DNA of 64,000 nucleotides from Promicromonospora sp. Populi (GCF_041081105.1 NZ_CP163528.1:806001-870000); one strand, 5' to 3'; positions 33,931-42,480 are shown, counted from the first letter of the stretch. The notes: a model not told the origin generated them from the letters alone. Made by a program: numbers and translations.

Positions 33931-35595
33931 ATGACGCAACAACGCGGTTCCGCTTTCGGCCTCACCACCGCCGGCCTCACCACCACCGGTGTCTCCCGAC
34001 GCACCCTGCTCAAGGGGTCCCTGTTCGGCGCCGCCGTCGTGGCGTTCGGCAGCCAAGTCCTGACCGCCTGCTCGACGGGCGGGGGCGCGGCGCCCGCCGC
34101 GGGCGGGCCAGCAGTTCCGCTGCCCACCTACGTCGAGCCCGTCAAGCCCCCGCCGCTGCTCGCCGGGAACGCCGAGGGCCTCATGGACGTGTACGGCTCG
34201 TTCCCGATGGACGGCGCCCGCACCGTGACCGAGCCCGTCGGCGACGGCGGAGAGTTCGAGTTCCTCGTCATGACCTACGGCCAGCCGGCGCCGCCGGTCG
34301 AGGAGAACGCCTACTGGCAGACCCTGAACGAGGAGCTCAACCTCGAGATCAAGCCGGTGCTCGTGCCGTACGCGGACTTCGCCACGAAGTTCCCGGCGCT
34401 CGTCGCCGCCGACGACCTGCCCCCTGTCGTGTCCGTACCGGTCTACATGAACGTCTCGCGGCTGCCCGAGCTCGCGGCCGCGCAGTTCACCGACCTGTCC
34501 GACCACCTGTCGGGCGACGCGGTCAAGAAGTATCCGAACCTCGCGGGCATCCAGGAGTACGCCTGGCTCAACGGGTACCTGGGCGGGCGCATCTACGGCG
34601 TCCCCAAGTCCGACCCGGTCTTCGGCGGCCAGATGTACACCAAGTCGGACCTGTTCGAGGCCGCGGGCGTGAGCGAGCACCCGGAGTCGTTCGACGAGCT
34701 CACCGAGACGCTCGCCGCGCTCACCGACACCACCGCCGGCGTGTACGCCCTGGCCTCCCCGATCACCGACTTCATGCTCCAGATGCACGGCCTGCCGAAC
34801 AAGTGGTCGCGCGGCTCGGACGGCACGTTCACGTCCTCCTACGAGCACCCGGACTTCATCCCGGCGATCGAGGAGATGGCCGCCCTCTACGCCGCGGGCT
34901 ACTTCCACCCGGACACGGCCACCATGGACAAGACGCAGCGCGACTCGCTGTTCCGTGCGTCCAAGATCGCCATGACGTACGACGGCAACCGGGCGTTCGG
35001 CATCATCGCCGACGACCGGGAGCTCGTCTTCGGCATGATGCGCTCCTTCGGGGCCGACGGCGCCACCCCCACCCACTGGACCGGCGGCGGCGCGTACGCC
35101 ATCACGATGCTCAAGCAGACCGACGACGCCGCGGCCATCGACCGCTTCCTGAAGGTGATGAACTGGCTCGCGGCACCGTTCGGCTCGGCCGAGTCCTTCA
35201 TCGCCTCCTACGGCGCCGAGGGCTCCGACTACACGATCGAGGACGGCGTGGCGATCCTCACCGAGCAGGGCCAGCGCGAGCAGGACCTCGGCTTCGGCTA
35301 CATCGCCGGCGGCCCTCAGATCCTCTGCAACCCGCAGGGCGCCCCCGGCGTCGACACCGCCATCTACGAGTGGCAGGAGTCCGTGATCCCGCTGCTGACC
35401 GGCAACCCCGCCCAGCACCTGTACTCCGCCACCCAGAACTCCAAGGGCGGCTCGCTCGAACAAGCGATGACGGACGCGATCACCGCGGTGTTCCTCGGCC
35501 GGGAGCAGGCCTCCAGCCTCCAGACCGCCGTGGCGACCTGGAAGCGCAACGGCGGCGACAAGATCGCGGGCGAGTACGGCGAGGCGGACGCGTGA
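33931..35595 (+). CDS. Oligosaccharide-binding lipoprotein, LplA type, Tat-exported
   Basis: 554 residues. Residues 20-48 combine a twin-arginine motif (VSRRTLLKGSLFG) with a lipobox (LTAC), so it is probably folded before export and then anchored as a lipoprotein. The body is an LplA-like group 1 binding protein (typical size 500-560). AAGGAG lies about 10 nt before the start. Adjacent GH20 and GH9 genes suggest chito-oligosaccharides or other hexosamine oligomers as ligand; inferred. The ThuA gene overlaps the stop by 4 bases. Confidence 0.93.
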   Translation: MTQQRGSAFGLTTAGLTTTGVSRRTLLKGSLFGAAVVAFGSQVLTACSTGGGAAPAAGGPAVPLPTYVEPVKPPPLLAGNAEGLMDVYGSFPMDGARTVTEPVGDGGEFEFLVMTYGQPAPPVEENAYWQTLNEELNLEIKPVLVPYADFATKFPALVAADDLPPVVSVPVYMNVSRLPELAAAQFTDLSDHLSGDAVKKYPNLAGIQEYAWLNGYLGGRIYGVPKSDPVFGGQMYTKSDLFEAAGVSEHPESFDELTETLAALTDTTAGVYALASPITDFMLQMHGLPNKWSRGSDGTFTSSYEHPDFIPAIEEMAALYAAGYFHPDTATMDKTQRDSLFRASKIAMTYDGNRAFGIIADDRELVFGMMRSFGADGATPTHWTGGGAYAITMLKQTDDAAAIDRFLKVMNWLAAPFGSAESFIASYGAEGSDYTIEDGVAILTEQGQREQDLGFGYIAGGPQILCNPQGAPGVDTAIYEWQESVIPLLTGNPAQHLYSATQNSKGGSLEQAMTDAITAVFLGREQASSLQTAVATWKRNGGDKIAGEYGEADA

Positions 35596-36365
35596 GGATC
35601 TCCCGCCCGCTGCGGGCCCTGGTCGTGGTGGACGGCACCGACGTCCACCACGACCTGCTCGGCGCCGCCGAGGCGCTGCGCGACATCGTCCTGGAGGCGG
35701 GTGTGGTCGCCGACCGGGCGGTCGGCATCGACCGGTTCGTCGACCCGATGCCCGTCACGGCAGAGGCCGACGTCTACGTGCTCTACCGCTCCAGCGTGCA
35801 CCTCGACCCGGACCAGCAGACGGCGCTCGCCGACGCCGTGGCGGCCGGCAAGGGGCTGGTGGTCCTGCACGCGAGCAACCTCTTCGGCTTCGGGCCGGAC
35901 GGCCTCGACGGCGACCGGGTAGCCCACGAGCTTGTGGGCTCCCGGTACCTCTCCCACGGGGACCAGGGGTCGGAGGGCCGGTACACCGTGCGTCTGCTGC
36001 CCGAGCAGGTACGGGCTGGGCACCCCGCATCTGACCACCCCGTGCTCGCCCATCTGGACGACTTCGAGATCGACGACGAGTACTACGTCATCGAGACCAC
36101 CAGCGACGTGACGGTCCTCGCGGAGCGGGCCACCTCCGACGGCGGCACCCAGCCGGTCGTGTACGTGCGGGAGCACGGCCGGGGGCGGGTCTGCTACGTC
36201 GCGCTCGGCCACGACATGCGGGCGTGGGGCAGCCCGCACTTCCGCCAGCTCGTGCGCCAGGCGGTCCTGTGGGCGGGCGGTGTGGACGAGAGCGCCGTGG
36301 AGACCTGGTCGACCCGGTACCCGCTCGGCAACGGGCGCTCGATCGGGCCCGGAGGCACCCGGTGA
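35592..36365 (+). CDS. ThuA-family protein
   Basis: 257 residues from the GTG at 35592, overlapping the binding-protein stop. The ThuA core is visible: LRALVVVDGTDVHHDLLGAA, ADVYVLYRSSVHLD, GLVVLHASNLFGFG, and VCYVALGHDMRAWGSPHF near the end. The family has a class I glutamine-amidotransferase-like fold without a clear glutaminase triad and is linked to keto-sugar pathways. It is the second ThuA-like protein in the window; its sequence is clearly different from the one at 25638. It is coupled to the isomerase gene downstream. Confidence 0.85.
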   Translation: MRISRPLRALVVVDGTDVHHDLLGAAEALRDIVLEAGVVADRAVGIDRFVDPMPVTAEADVYVLYRSSVHLDPDQQTALADAVAAGKGLVVLHASNLFGFGPDGLDGDRVAHELVGSRYLSHGDQGSEGRYTVRLLPEQVRAGHPASDHPVLAHLDDFEIDDEYYVIETTSDVTVLAERATSDGGTQPVVYVREHGRGRVCYVALGHDMRAWGSPHFRQLVRQAVLWAGGVDESAVETWSTRYPLGNGRSIGPGGTR

Positions 36366-37147
36366 TCGCGCCCGTCGCGGCCCAGCTCTGGTCGGTGCAC
36401 ACGCTCGCGCGGCAGGACCTGCCGGGGGTGCTCCGCCGGATCGCCGAGATCGGGTTCGTCGCGGTCGAGCCCATCGACCTGTACGGCCGCACGCCCGCCG
36501 AGTTCCGGGCGCTGACCGACGAGGTCGGCCTGGAGATCTGCTCCGCCCACGCCCCGTTCCCGGCGGGAGACGACGGCGAGCGGACCCTCGACGTCTACCA
36601 GGAGCTGGGTGTAGACACACTCGCCTGGAGCCTGGAGGCCGAGGAGCTCGTCACGCGCGACACGCTCCTGCGGGGGCTGGACCGGGTGGACGACGGCGCC
36701 CGGCGGGCCGCCCGCCGGGGCATGACGATCGCCTACCACAACCACTTCGCCGAGTTCACCGGCACGACGGACGGGCGCACGGTCTACGACGAGCTGCTCG
36801 ACGCCGTCGACCCGGCGGTGGTGCTGGAGGTCGACCTGTACTGGGTGGCGGTAGCCGGCGTCGACCCCGCCGCTCTGGTGCGCCGGCTCGGCGACCGGGT
36901 GCGCCTCGTGCACGCCAAGGACGGCCCCGCCCAGGGGATGGACGACGTGATGGTCGCCCTGGGGGAGGGCGCCGTCGACGTGGACCCCGCGATCGCGGCG
37001 TGCCCCGCCCTCGACTGGTGCGTGGTCGAGCTCGACCGCACCTCCGGGGACATGTTCGACGCGCTGCGGCGCTCCTACGACCACGTCGTGGGCCGCGGCC
37101 TCGCCTGGGGACACCGCACGACGACAGAGCCGGAGGTGGCGCGATGA
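36362..37147 (+). CDS. Sugar phosphate isomerase/epimerase-family protein (AP endonuclease 2 fold)
   Basis: 261 residues from the GTG at 36362 (4-base overlap with the ThuA stop). It shows AEIGFVAVEPIDLYG, ICSAHAPFPAG, MTIAYHNHFAEFTGTTDG, VVLEVDLYWVAVAGVDP and VRLVHAKDGP, with the Glu, His and Asp metal ligands of the family. It is the third member of this fold in the window, again next to a ThuA gene. It probably acts on the product of sugar oxidation in this locus; the exact reaction cannot be told. Confidence 0.9.
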   Translation: MIAPVAAQLWSVHTLARQDLPGVLRRIAEIGFVAVEPIDLYGRTPAEFRALTDEVGLEICSAHAPFPAGDDGERTLDVYQELGVDTLAWSLEAEELVTRDTLLRGLDRVDDGARRAARRGMTIAYHNHFAEFTGTTDGRTVYDELLDAVDPAVVLEVDLYWVAVAGVDPAALVRRLGDRVRLVHAKDGPAQGMDDVMVALGEGAVDVDPAIAACPALDWCVVELDRTSGDMFDALRRSYDHVVGRGLAWGHRTTTEPEVAR

Positions 37148-38151
37148 GCGCCCTGCGCACCCTGTTCATCGGCGGCACCGGGGTGATCAGCTCCGCCTGC
37201 GTACGGGCGGCGGTAACCGCCGGGCACGAGGTCACGGTCGTCACGCGCGGCCGGTCGCGGCAGCGGCCGCCGCCTGATGGGGTGCGCGCCCTGGAGGCCG
37301 ACGCCCGCGACGCCGAGGCTCTGCGCGGTGTGTTGCGCGGAGTGCTGGGCGACGAGCGGTTCGACGTGGTGGCGAGCTTCATCGGCTACTCGGCGTCGGA
37401 CGTGGCGGTCGACCTGGAGGTCTTCGCCGGGCGCACGGACCAGTACGTGTTCATCTCCACCTGCTCCGTGTACGCCCACCCCGCCGCGGTCCTGCCCCTG
37501 CGGGAGTCGGCGGCCCGGAGCGCCCCGCTCTTCGAGTACCCGGCGAACAAGATCGTGTGCGAGGACCTGCTGCTCGCCGCGCACCGCACCACCGGTTTCC
37601 CGGTGACCATCGTGCGGCCCGCGCACGTCTACGACCGCACCACGCTGCCGCTGCTCGCCGGGTGGACCGCCGTCGAACGCATGCGCCAGTGCCGCCCCGT
37701 CGTCGTGCACGGCGACGGCACGTCGCTGTGGAACCTCATGCACGCCGACGACTTCGCCCGGGCGTTCGTGCCGCTGCTCGGCAACCCGCGCGCCGTCGGC
37801 GAGGCGGTGCACGTGACGTCGTCCGAGCTGATCACCTGGGACCAGATCCACCTCGCGGTGGCGCGGGCCGCAGGCGTCGAGCCGGTGCTTGTGCACCGGT
37901 CGAGCGAGGACATCGGCCGAGTGGTCGAGTGGATGGACGTGGTGCTGCGCGAGGACTTCCGGCACAGCGTGCTCTACGACCGCTCCCGCCTGGGGGACCT
38001 CGTGCCCGGCTTCGCGGAGCAATACACGGTGGCCTCGGGGATGCGCGAGACCGTCGAGTGGTTCGACGCCGACCCGGCGCGGCGGACGGTCGACGAATCG
38101 CTCGACGAGGCCTTCGACGTCCTGGCCGGCACCCGGGCACCGGTCGGGTGA
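37144..38151 (+). CDS. NAD-dependent epimerase/dehydratase-family protein
   Basis: 335 residues, ATG overlapping the isomerase stop. The cofactor loop is FIGGTGVISSACVRAA, which departs from the usual GxxGxxG by an Ile-Ser pair but is common in this subgroup. VYAHPAAVLPLRES and EYPANKIVCED follow; the catalytic Tyr-x3-Lys is YPANK. Related to plant CSP41-like and isoflavone-type epimerases. It ends the importer operon and is followed by the GntR-family gene. Confidence 0.88.
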   Translation: MSALRTLFIGGTGVISSACVRAAVTAGHEVTVVTRGRSRQRPPPDGVRALEADARDAEALRGVLRGVLGDERFDVVASFIGYSASDVAVDLEVFAGRTDQYVFISTCSVYAHPAAVLPLRESAARSAPLFEYPANKIVCEDLLLAAHRTTGFPVTIVRPAHVYDRTTLPLLAGWTAVERMRQCRPVVVHGDGTSLWNLMHADDFARAFVPLLGNPRAVGEAVHVTSSELITWDQIHLAVARAAGVEPVLVHRSSEDIGRVVEWMDVVLREDFRHSVLYDRSRLGDLVPGFAEQYTVASGMRETVEWFDADPARRTVDESLDEAFDVLAGTRAPVG

Positions 38152-38246
38152 CACGGGCCGCACAGCCGGGTCTCGCGGCAGGTGAGCCGGTATATTCACG
38201 AAAAGGGTTGATGGGTGTGACATATCGTTCACGAGAGGTACCGGAC

Positions 38247-39011
38247 ATGGCGAGGTCGACGGTGTCGGCGGCAGACGACCCCGATCCGCTGTGGGTCCAG
38301 GCCGCGAACATCATCCGCGCGCAGGTCGTCGACGGCGCCCTGCCCGCCAGCCGCCGGCTCCCCGCGGAGCGTGAGCTCTGCCTGCAGCTCGGCGTCAGCC
38401 GCGTGACCCTGCGCAAGGCCCTGCAGCAGCTGGTGGAGGAGGGTGTGCTGCGCTCGTCCCACGGGCGCGGCTGGTACGTCGCCGCCCAGCAGTCGGCGCC
38501 CGAGTGGCCCAACACCCTTGAGTCGTTCACGGAGACGGCGCGCCGCAAGGGCCTGGAGCCCACGTCGCAGGTGCTGACCGCCGTGGTGCGAGCCGCGTCC
38601 CTGGACGAGGCGGAGGAGTTCGGCGTCGTCGCCGGCACCGACATCTTCCACCTGGTCCGGGTACGCCTGCTCGACGGCGTCCCCATCGGCGTCGACGACT
38701 CGCGCGTACCGCTGTCCCTGGCAGCCGGCCTCGACGACGTCGATTTCAGCAGCTCCGCGTCGCTCCTGGCGGAGCTCGCCACCCGCGGGGTCGCGCCGGT
38801 GCAGGCCGACTCCATGATCGAGGCCCGGGGGAGCAGCGCCGAGCACGCGGCACCGCTCGGCCTAGCCGTGGGGGACCCCGTGCTGGTCATGCGCCAGACG
38901 CTCGAGGACCAGTCGGGCCGCCCGGTGCTCATCACGACGATCACCTACCGCGGCGACCGCTACCGGCTGCACACGACGTTCGCCCGGGCGAACGGACACC
39001 GGCAGGGCTGA
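38247..39011 (+). CDS. GntR-family (HutC/DasR-like) transcriptional regulator
   Basis: 254 residues from the ATG at 38247, preceded at 7 nt by GAGAGG; another ATG at 38211 has AAAAGGG and would add 12 residues. The winged HTH (ALPASRRLPAERELCLQLGV, SRVTLRKALQQLVEEGVLRS) is followed by a UTRA ligand domain typical of the HutC subfamily that senses sugar phosphates such as glucosamine 6-phosphate. It lies between the oligosaccharide importer genes and the SIS-kinase genes and is the best candidate to bind the TGGTCT-repeat sites at 31903 and 39092. Confidence 0.92.
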   Translation: MARSTVSAADDPDPLWVQAANIIRAQVVDGALPASRRLPAERELCLQLGVSRVTLRKALQQLVEEGVLRSSHGRGWYVAAQQSAPEWPNTLESFTETARRKGLEPTSQVLTAVVRAASLDEAEEFGVVAGTDIFHLVRVRLLDGVPIGVDDSRVPLSLAAGLDDVDFSSSASLLAELATRGVAPVQADSMIEARGSSAEHAAPLGLAVGDPVLVMRQTLEDQSGRPVLITTITYRGDRYRLHTTFARANGHRQG

Positions 39012-39090
39012 GGCCCTTCCCGGCCGGGCTCGGCTCTGCCCGTCGCTGCCCGTTTCCGAGCACTGCCTCTCGGCACAGCCGTCTGCACCC

Positions 39091-39110
39091 GTGGTCTATA
39101 TTGGTCTTGG
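39091..39110. promoter_or_regulatory. Putative HutC/DasR-type operator before the SIS-kinase operon
   Basis: TGGTCT occurs at 39092 and 39102, direct repeats 10 bp apart, with a possible -10 TATATT (39097-39102) between and overlapping them. Occupancy would block the promoter. No good -35 is visible. Confidence 0.55.
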
Positions 39111-39179
39111 TTCTGTACCTAGATGTTTCTAGTGGTTCCTCCACGCAGCGGGCGGGAGCACCCCGACAGGAAGGCTGAC

Positions 39180-40229
39180 ATGTCTGCTCGACGGATCGAC
39201 TACCGCGTGGCCCGCGAAGGGCAGCCCGAAGCGCTCGTGCGGGCGGCCGCGCGCGTCGCGGACCAGCTCGCCGGCCTCAGCGGCGGTGCGCTGGACACCA
39301 CCGGAGCAGGCCCCCTCTTCCTCGGCATGGGCGCCAGCTACGCCGCGGCCGCCCTGCCCGTCCGGCTGCTCGCCGCCGCGGGACTGCCCGCCCGCCGGGA
39401 GATCGCTTCCGAGGTGGTCCCCGGCGGTGTGGGGTCCGCACGCGCCGTCGTCGGCATCTCCCAGTCCGGGCGCAGCCCCGAGACCATCGCCGCCGTGAGC
39501 GCCTGGCCCGCCGAGCGGCGCTGGTCGCTGACGAACGTCGCGGGGAGCGCGCTCGCCGAGGTCGCCGGACCCCGGGCCGTCGACCTCGGCTCCGAGCCCG
39601 ACAGCTACGCCTCGACCATCGGCTACACCGGCACCCTGATCGGCCTCACCATGCTCGCCCGCGCCACCTCGGGCGCGAGCGTCGACGCGGCCCACACCGA
39701 GTGGCACGGGATCAGCACGGCGGTGCGGCACCTGGAGGAAGAGGCGGCACCCGTGATCGCCGCCGTCGCCGACCTCGCCACCCACCCGGCGTCCGGGACG
39801 CCCGCGATCGCCGCCGACGTCGTCGCCTCCGGCGCCTCGCGCGCCGCCTCGGAGTCGGGCGCGCTCCTGCTCCGCGAGGTCTGCCGGATCCCGAGCTCCG
39901 CCGTAGTGACCCGCAACTACCTGCACGGCGAGATGGAGTCGGCCGGCGGCACCCTCCACGTGGTCCTCGGCGCCGACCGGGAGGTCCGGCTCGCCCGCAG
40001 CCTCGCCGCCGCCGGCCATCCCACCCTGCTCCTGACGAGTGCGGACGTCGCCGCCGAAGGCCCGCTGCACGTCGTGCGGCTGCCCGAGGCCACCGAACCC
40101 GTGCGCGTGGTCCTCGAGACCGTCCTGCTGCAGGCGCTCGCGGGTACGCTCGCGGACCTGCGCGGGGTCGCCATCGAGGACTTTGTCTTCGAGCACGACG
40201 ACACCAAGGTCAGCGAGCCCGTCGGATGA
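39180..40229 (+). CDS. SIS-domain sugar isomerase (glucosamine-6-phosphate deaminase-like)
   Basis: 349 residues from the ATG at 39180, with AGGAAGG 5 nt upstream. Two SIS domains in tandem as in the isomerase half of GlmS: GPLFLGMGASYAAAALPVRL and VVGISQSGRSPETIAAV (sugar phosphate Ser/Thr loop), then VASGASRAASESGALLLREV and a second half ending ADLRGVAIEDFVFEHDDTK. There is no glutaminase domain, so it should run in the catabolic direction as a deaminase or aldose-ketose isomerase (NagB-II or AgaS type). The sugar kinase gene overlaps its end by 4 bases. Confidence 0.88.
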   Translation: MSARRIDYRVAREGQPEALVRAAARVADQLAGLSGGALDTTGAGPLFLGMGASYAAAALPVRLLAAAGLPARREIASEVVPGGVGSARAVVGISQSGRSPETIAAVSAWPAERRWSLTNVAGSALAEVAGPRAVDLGSEPDSYASTIGYTGTLIGLTMLARATSGASVDAAHTEWHGISTAVRHLEEEAAPVIAAVADLATHPASGTPAIAADVVASGASRAASESGALLLREVCRIPSSAVVTRNYLHGEMESAGGTLHVVLGADREVRLARSLAAAGHPTLLLTSADVAAEGPLHVVRLPEATEPVRVVLETVLLQALAGTLADLRGVAIEDFVFEHDDTKVSEPVG

Positions 40230-41230
40230 CGCTCGTCGTGGGCATCGACGTCGGCGGCACCAAGTCGCACCTGCGGGTCGACGACGACGGGACCACCCTC
40301 GTCGACCTCATCGTGCCGTCGGAGGGCTGGCCGGCCCGGTCGGCCAGCCGGGCGGCGCGCTGGCTCGCCCCGCACGTCGACGCCGCCGTCGCACGCGCGG
40401 CCGCAACGCATCCTGCTGGCTCTGCTGGCTCCGGCGGCACCGCCGGCCCTGTCGCTCATGTGGCCGTCGGCGCGCACGGGTGCGAGACCCCCGAGCACTG
40501 CGCCGACCTCGCCGCGCAGCTTGAGCCCGTGCTCGGCCTGCCGTGCACGGTGGTCAACGATGCCGAGCTGCTCGTCCCCGCGGCCGGGCTCGACGCCGGG
40601 ATCGGCCTGATCGCGGGCACGGGCTCGGTCGCCGTCGGGCGGCAGGCGACTACCGGCGCCTACCTGTCCGCGGGTGGCTGGGGCTGGGTCCTGGGCGACG
40701 AGGGCTCGGCCTCCGCGCTGGTGCGCGAGGCCGCGCGCGCCCTCATGGTGCGCGCCGACGCGGGCGCGGCCCGCGACAACCTCGAACCACGGCTCTGCGC
40801 GTCGTTCGGGGTGAGCGACCTCGTCGAGCTCGCCGCCCGGATGAGCTGGGACGGCGGCGTCGAACGGTGGGGCGAGCACGCGCCCGTCGTCTTCCAGGCG
40901 GCCGACGCCGGCTCGTCCGTCGCCCGATCGGTGGTGACCGCGGGCGGTGCCGCGCTGGCGGAGCTTGTGGGCGGCCTCGTCTACCGCGGCGCGGCCGGGT
41001 CGACGGTGGTGGTCGCCGGGGGAGTGCTGACGGCGCAGCGCCGCCTCCGCGAGGCGTTCACGCAGGCGCTCGGCCGCCGGGCGCCAGGGTTCGACGTCGT
41101 TGTGCTGACCGAGCCGCCGGTCGCCGGGGCGGTAGTGCTCGCGCGCCGGGCGGTGGCGAAGGAGTGGGGTGCGGCGACGGAGCGGGCTGTGGCGACGGAG
41201 CGGGGCACAGTGGTGGAGCCGGGCGAGTGA
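40226..41230 (+). CDS. BadF/BadG/BcrA/BcrD-type sugar kinase (N-acetylglucosamine kinase-like)
   Basis: 334 residues. An ASKHA-fold kinase: phosphate-1 loop VVGIDVGGTKSHLRVDD, catalytic region TVVNDAELLVPAAG, LIAGTGSVAVGR (phosphate 2), GGWGWVLGDEGSA and VVVAGGVLT (adenosine). This matches the N-acetylglucosamine/glucosamine kinase group. It would phosphorylate monosaccharides released by the GH20 and GH9 enzymes before the SIS enzyme acts. The stop overlaps the start of the dehydrogenase gene by one base. A short Ala/Thr/Glu repeat tail closes the protein. Confidence 0.9.
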   Translation: MTLVVGIDVGGTKSHLRVDDDGTTLVDLIVPSEGWPARSASRAARWLAPHVDAAVARAAATHPAGSAGSGGTAGPVAHVAVGAHGCETPEHCADLAAQLEPVLGLPCTVVNDAELLVPAAGLDAGIGLIAGTGSVAVGRQATTGAYLSAGGWGWVLGDEGSASALVREAARALMVRADAGAARDNLEPRLCASFGVSDLVELAARMSWDGGVERWGEHAPVVFQAADAGSSVARSVVTAGGAALAELVGGLVYRGAAGSTVVVAGGVLTAQRRLREAFTQALGRRAPGFDVVVLTEPPVAGAVVLARRAVAKEWGAATERAVATERGTVVEPGE

Positions 41231-42192
41231 TGAGGGTCGTCGAGATCGTCGGCCCGCGGACCTCCCGCGTCGTCGAAGCGCCCGAGCCCGAGCCCGGACC
41301 CGGCGAGGTGCTGGTCCGCACCCTCTCCTTAGGCGTCTGCGCGTCGGAGCGACCGGTCTGGACGGGGCACGACGGCGGATCGCCGGCCCGCATCGGGCAC
41401 GAGCTGTCCGGCGAGGTCGTGGGCTGGGGGAGCGACGTCTACGGCTGGCAGGTCGGGGACCGGGTCACCGGGTTCGCCCACCCGGCCTTCGCGGAGCTCG
41501 TCGCCGTGCCGAGCCGCGACCTCGAGCCCGTACCCGCGAACGTGCCGTCCTGGGCGGCGCTCGGCGAGCCGCTCGCGTGCGTCGTCGAGGCCGTGTCCCG
41601 CAGCGGGATCCGTGCGGGGGCGCGCGTCGCCGTCTTCGGGACGGGGTTCATGGGTCTCGTGGCGACCCAGGTGGTCCGCGCCGCAGGCGCGGCCGAGGTG
41701 CTCGCGCTCGACGTCGATCCCGCCCGCCTGGAGATCGCGGCCCGGGTCGGCGCGGATGCCACGTTTGTGCTGCCCGACGGCGGGAGCGGCGCCGGGAGCG
41801 GCTCCACGGGCGACCCAGCCGTCGTGCCTGCCGACCTACGGGCCTCCTGCGACGTAGTCGTCGAGTTCACCGGCACTGCCGCCGGGCTGGCGGCGGCGGG
41901 CGACCTCACCCGCGCCCACGGCACGCTCTGCGTCGGCGGCTACCACCACGACGGCCGCCGCGACCTCGACGTCGAGCTCTGGTACCGCTCGGTGACGATC
42001 GTCAACGGGTTCAGCGCGGACCGTGGCCGGCAGCGGGCCGCACTGCGGCAGGGGCTCGCGCTCATGGCCGCGCGCGAGGTCACGTTCGAGCCGCTCGTGA
42101 CGCACCGGCTTGGGCTCGACGGTCTGGACGACGCCTACGAGCTCTTCCGCGAACGGCCCGCGGGCTTCGTCAAGGCGGTGCTGGAGCCCTAA
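41230..42192 (+). CDS. MDR-family (zinc alcohol dehydrogenase-like) sugar dehydrogenase
   Basis: 320 residues. GroES-like N-domain with a GHELSG Glu and VGDRVTGF; the Rossmann loop is VAVFGTGFMGLVATQV. Cys stands in the position of the catalytic zinc ligand (SLGVCASERP). The four-Cys structural zinc lobe seems absent, which shortens the protein to 320 residues compared with the usual 340-380. Related to sorbitol/threonine-type dehydrogenases; the substrate here is probably a sugar or amino sugar alcohol. It is the last gene of the SIS-kinase operon. Confidence 0.9.
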   Translation: MRVVEIVGPRTSRVVEAPEPEPGPGEVLVRTLSLGVCASERPVWTGHDGGSPARIGHELSGEVVGWGSDVYGWQVGDRVTGFAHPAFAELVAVPSRDLEPVPANVPSWAALGEPLACVVEAVSRSGIRAGARVAVFGTGFMGLVATQVVRAAGAAEVLALDVDPARLEIAARVGADATFVLPDGGSGAGSGSTGDPAVVPADLRASCDVVVEFTGTAAGLAAAGDLTRAHGTLCVGGYHHDGRRDLDVELWYRSVTIVNGFSADRGRQRAALRQGLALMAAREVTFEPLVTHRLGLDGLDDAYELFRERPAGFVKAVLEP

Positions 42193-42196
42193 CTTT

Positions 42197-42241
42197 TTGC
42201 CGACGGCAGGGGGTAGCAATTTAGTAACACATATGGTTTTA
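42197..42241 (+). promoter_or_regulatory. Promoter with AT-rich dyad TAANAC-N5-GTNTTA
   Basis: TTGCCG (42197-42202) and TTTAGT (42220-42225) are 17 bp apart. TAACACATATGGTTTTA (42225-42241) lies over the expected transcription start and shares 14 of 17 bases with the site at 14523-14539. Both keep the arms TAA-AC and GT-TTA. Confidence 0.6.
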
Positions 42242-42327
42242 TTCCGTTCGAAGCGGGCAATGGCGCTGCCGCCTTGCCGGGCGCGGTCACGACGATCAGC
42301 GGTCAACGAGATCAAGGGAGAACTCGG

Positions 42328-42480
42328 ATGGCAACGGAACGGATCGACTCGGCGCGGGCAGTCAGCCGGCGCGCCGTCCTCGGTGGGATCGCGGGTGCCG
42401 CGGCCGTCACGGGGCTGGGACTGCTCGGCGCGCCCCTGGCGAACGGCCCGGCCGCCCAGGGCATCCGCTCCTGGCAGTAG
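42328..42480 (+). CDS. Orphan 50-residue Tat signal-peptide-like ORF
   Basis: ATG at 42328 with AAGGGAG upstream (42314-42320). It encodes SRRAVLGGIAGAAAVTGLGL and continues LGAPLA, a good twin-arginine signal, then stops after about 15 more residues (GIRSWQ). Just after the stop a nearly identical Ser-Trp-Gln-stop run recurs. It may be the remnant of a Tat-exported protein, a leader whose translation couples to the large gene at 42576, or a tiny secreted peptide. The good ribosome site argues that it is translated. Confidence 0.5.
   Translation: MATERIDSARAVSRRAVLGGIAGAAAVTGLGLLGAPLANGPAAQGIRSWQ

Noticed and set aside
36362..38151. Inositol catabolism cluster (iol genes)
   Set aside because: Isomerase- and Gfo/Idh-fold proteins resemble IolE/IolG/IolH, but IolB, IolC and IolD are absent and the context is oligosaccharide uptake.
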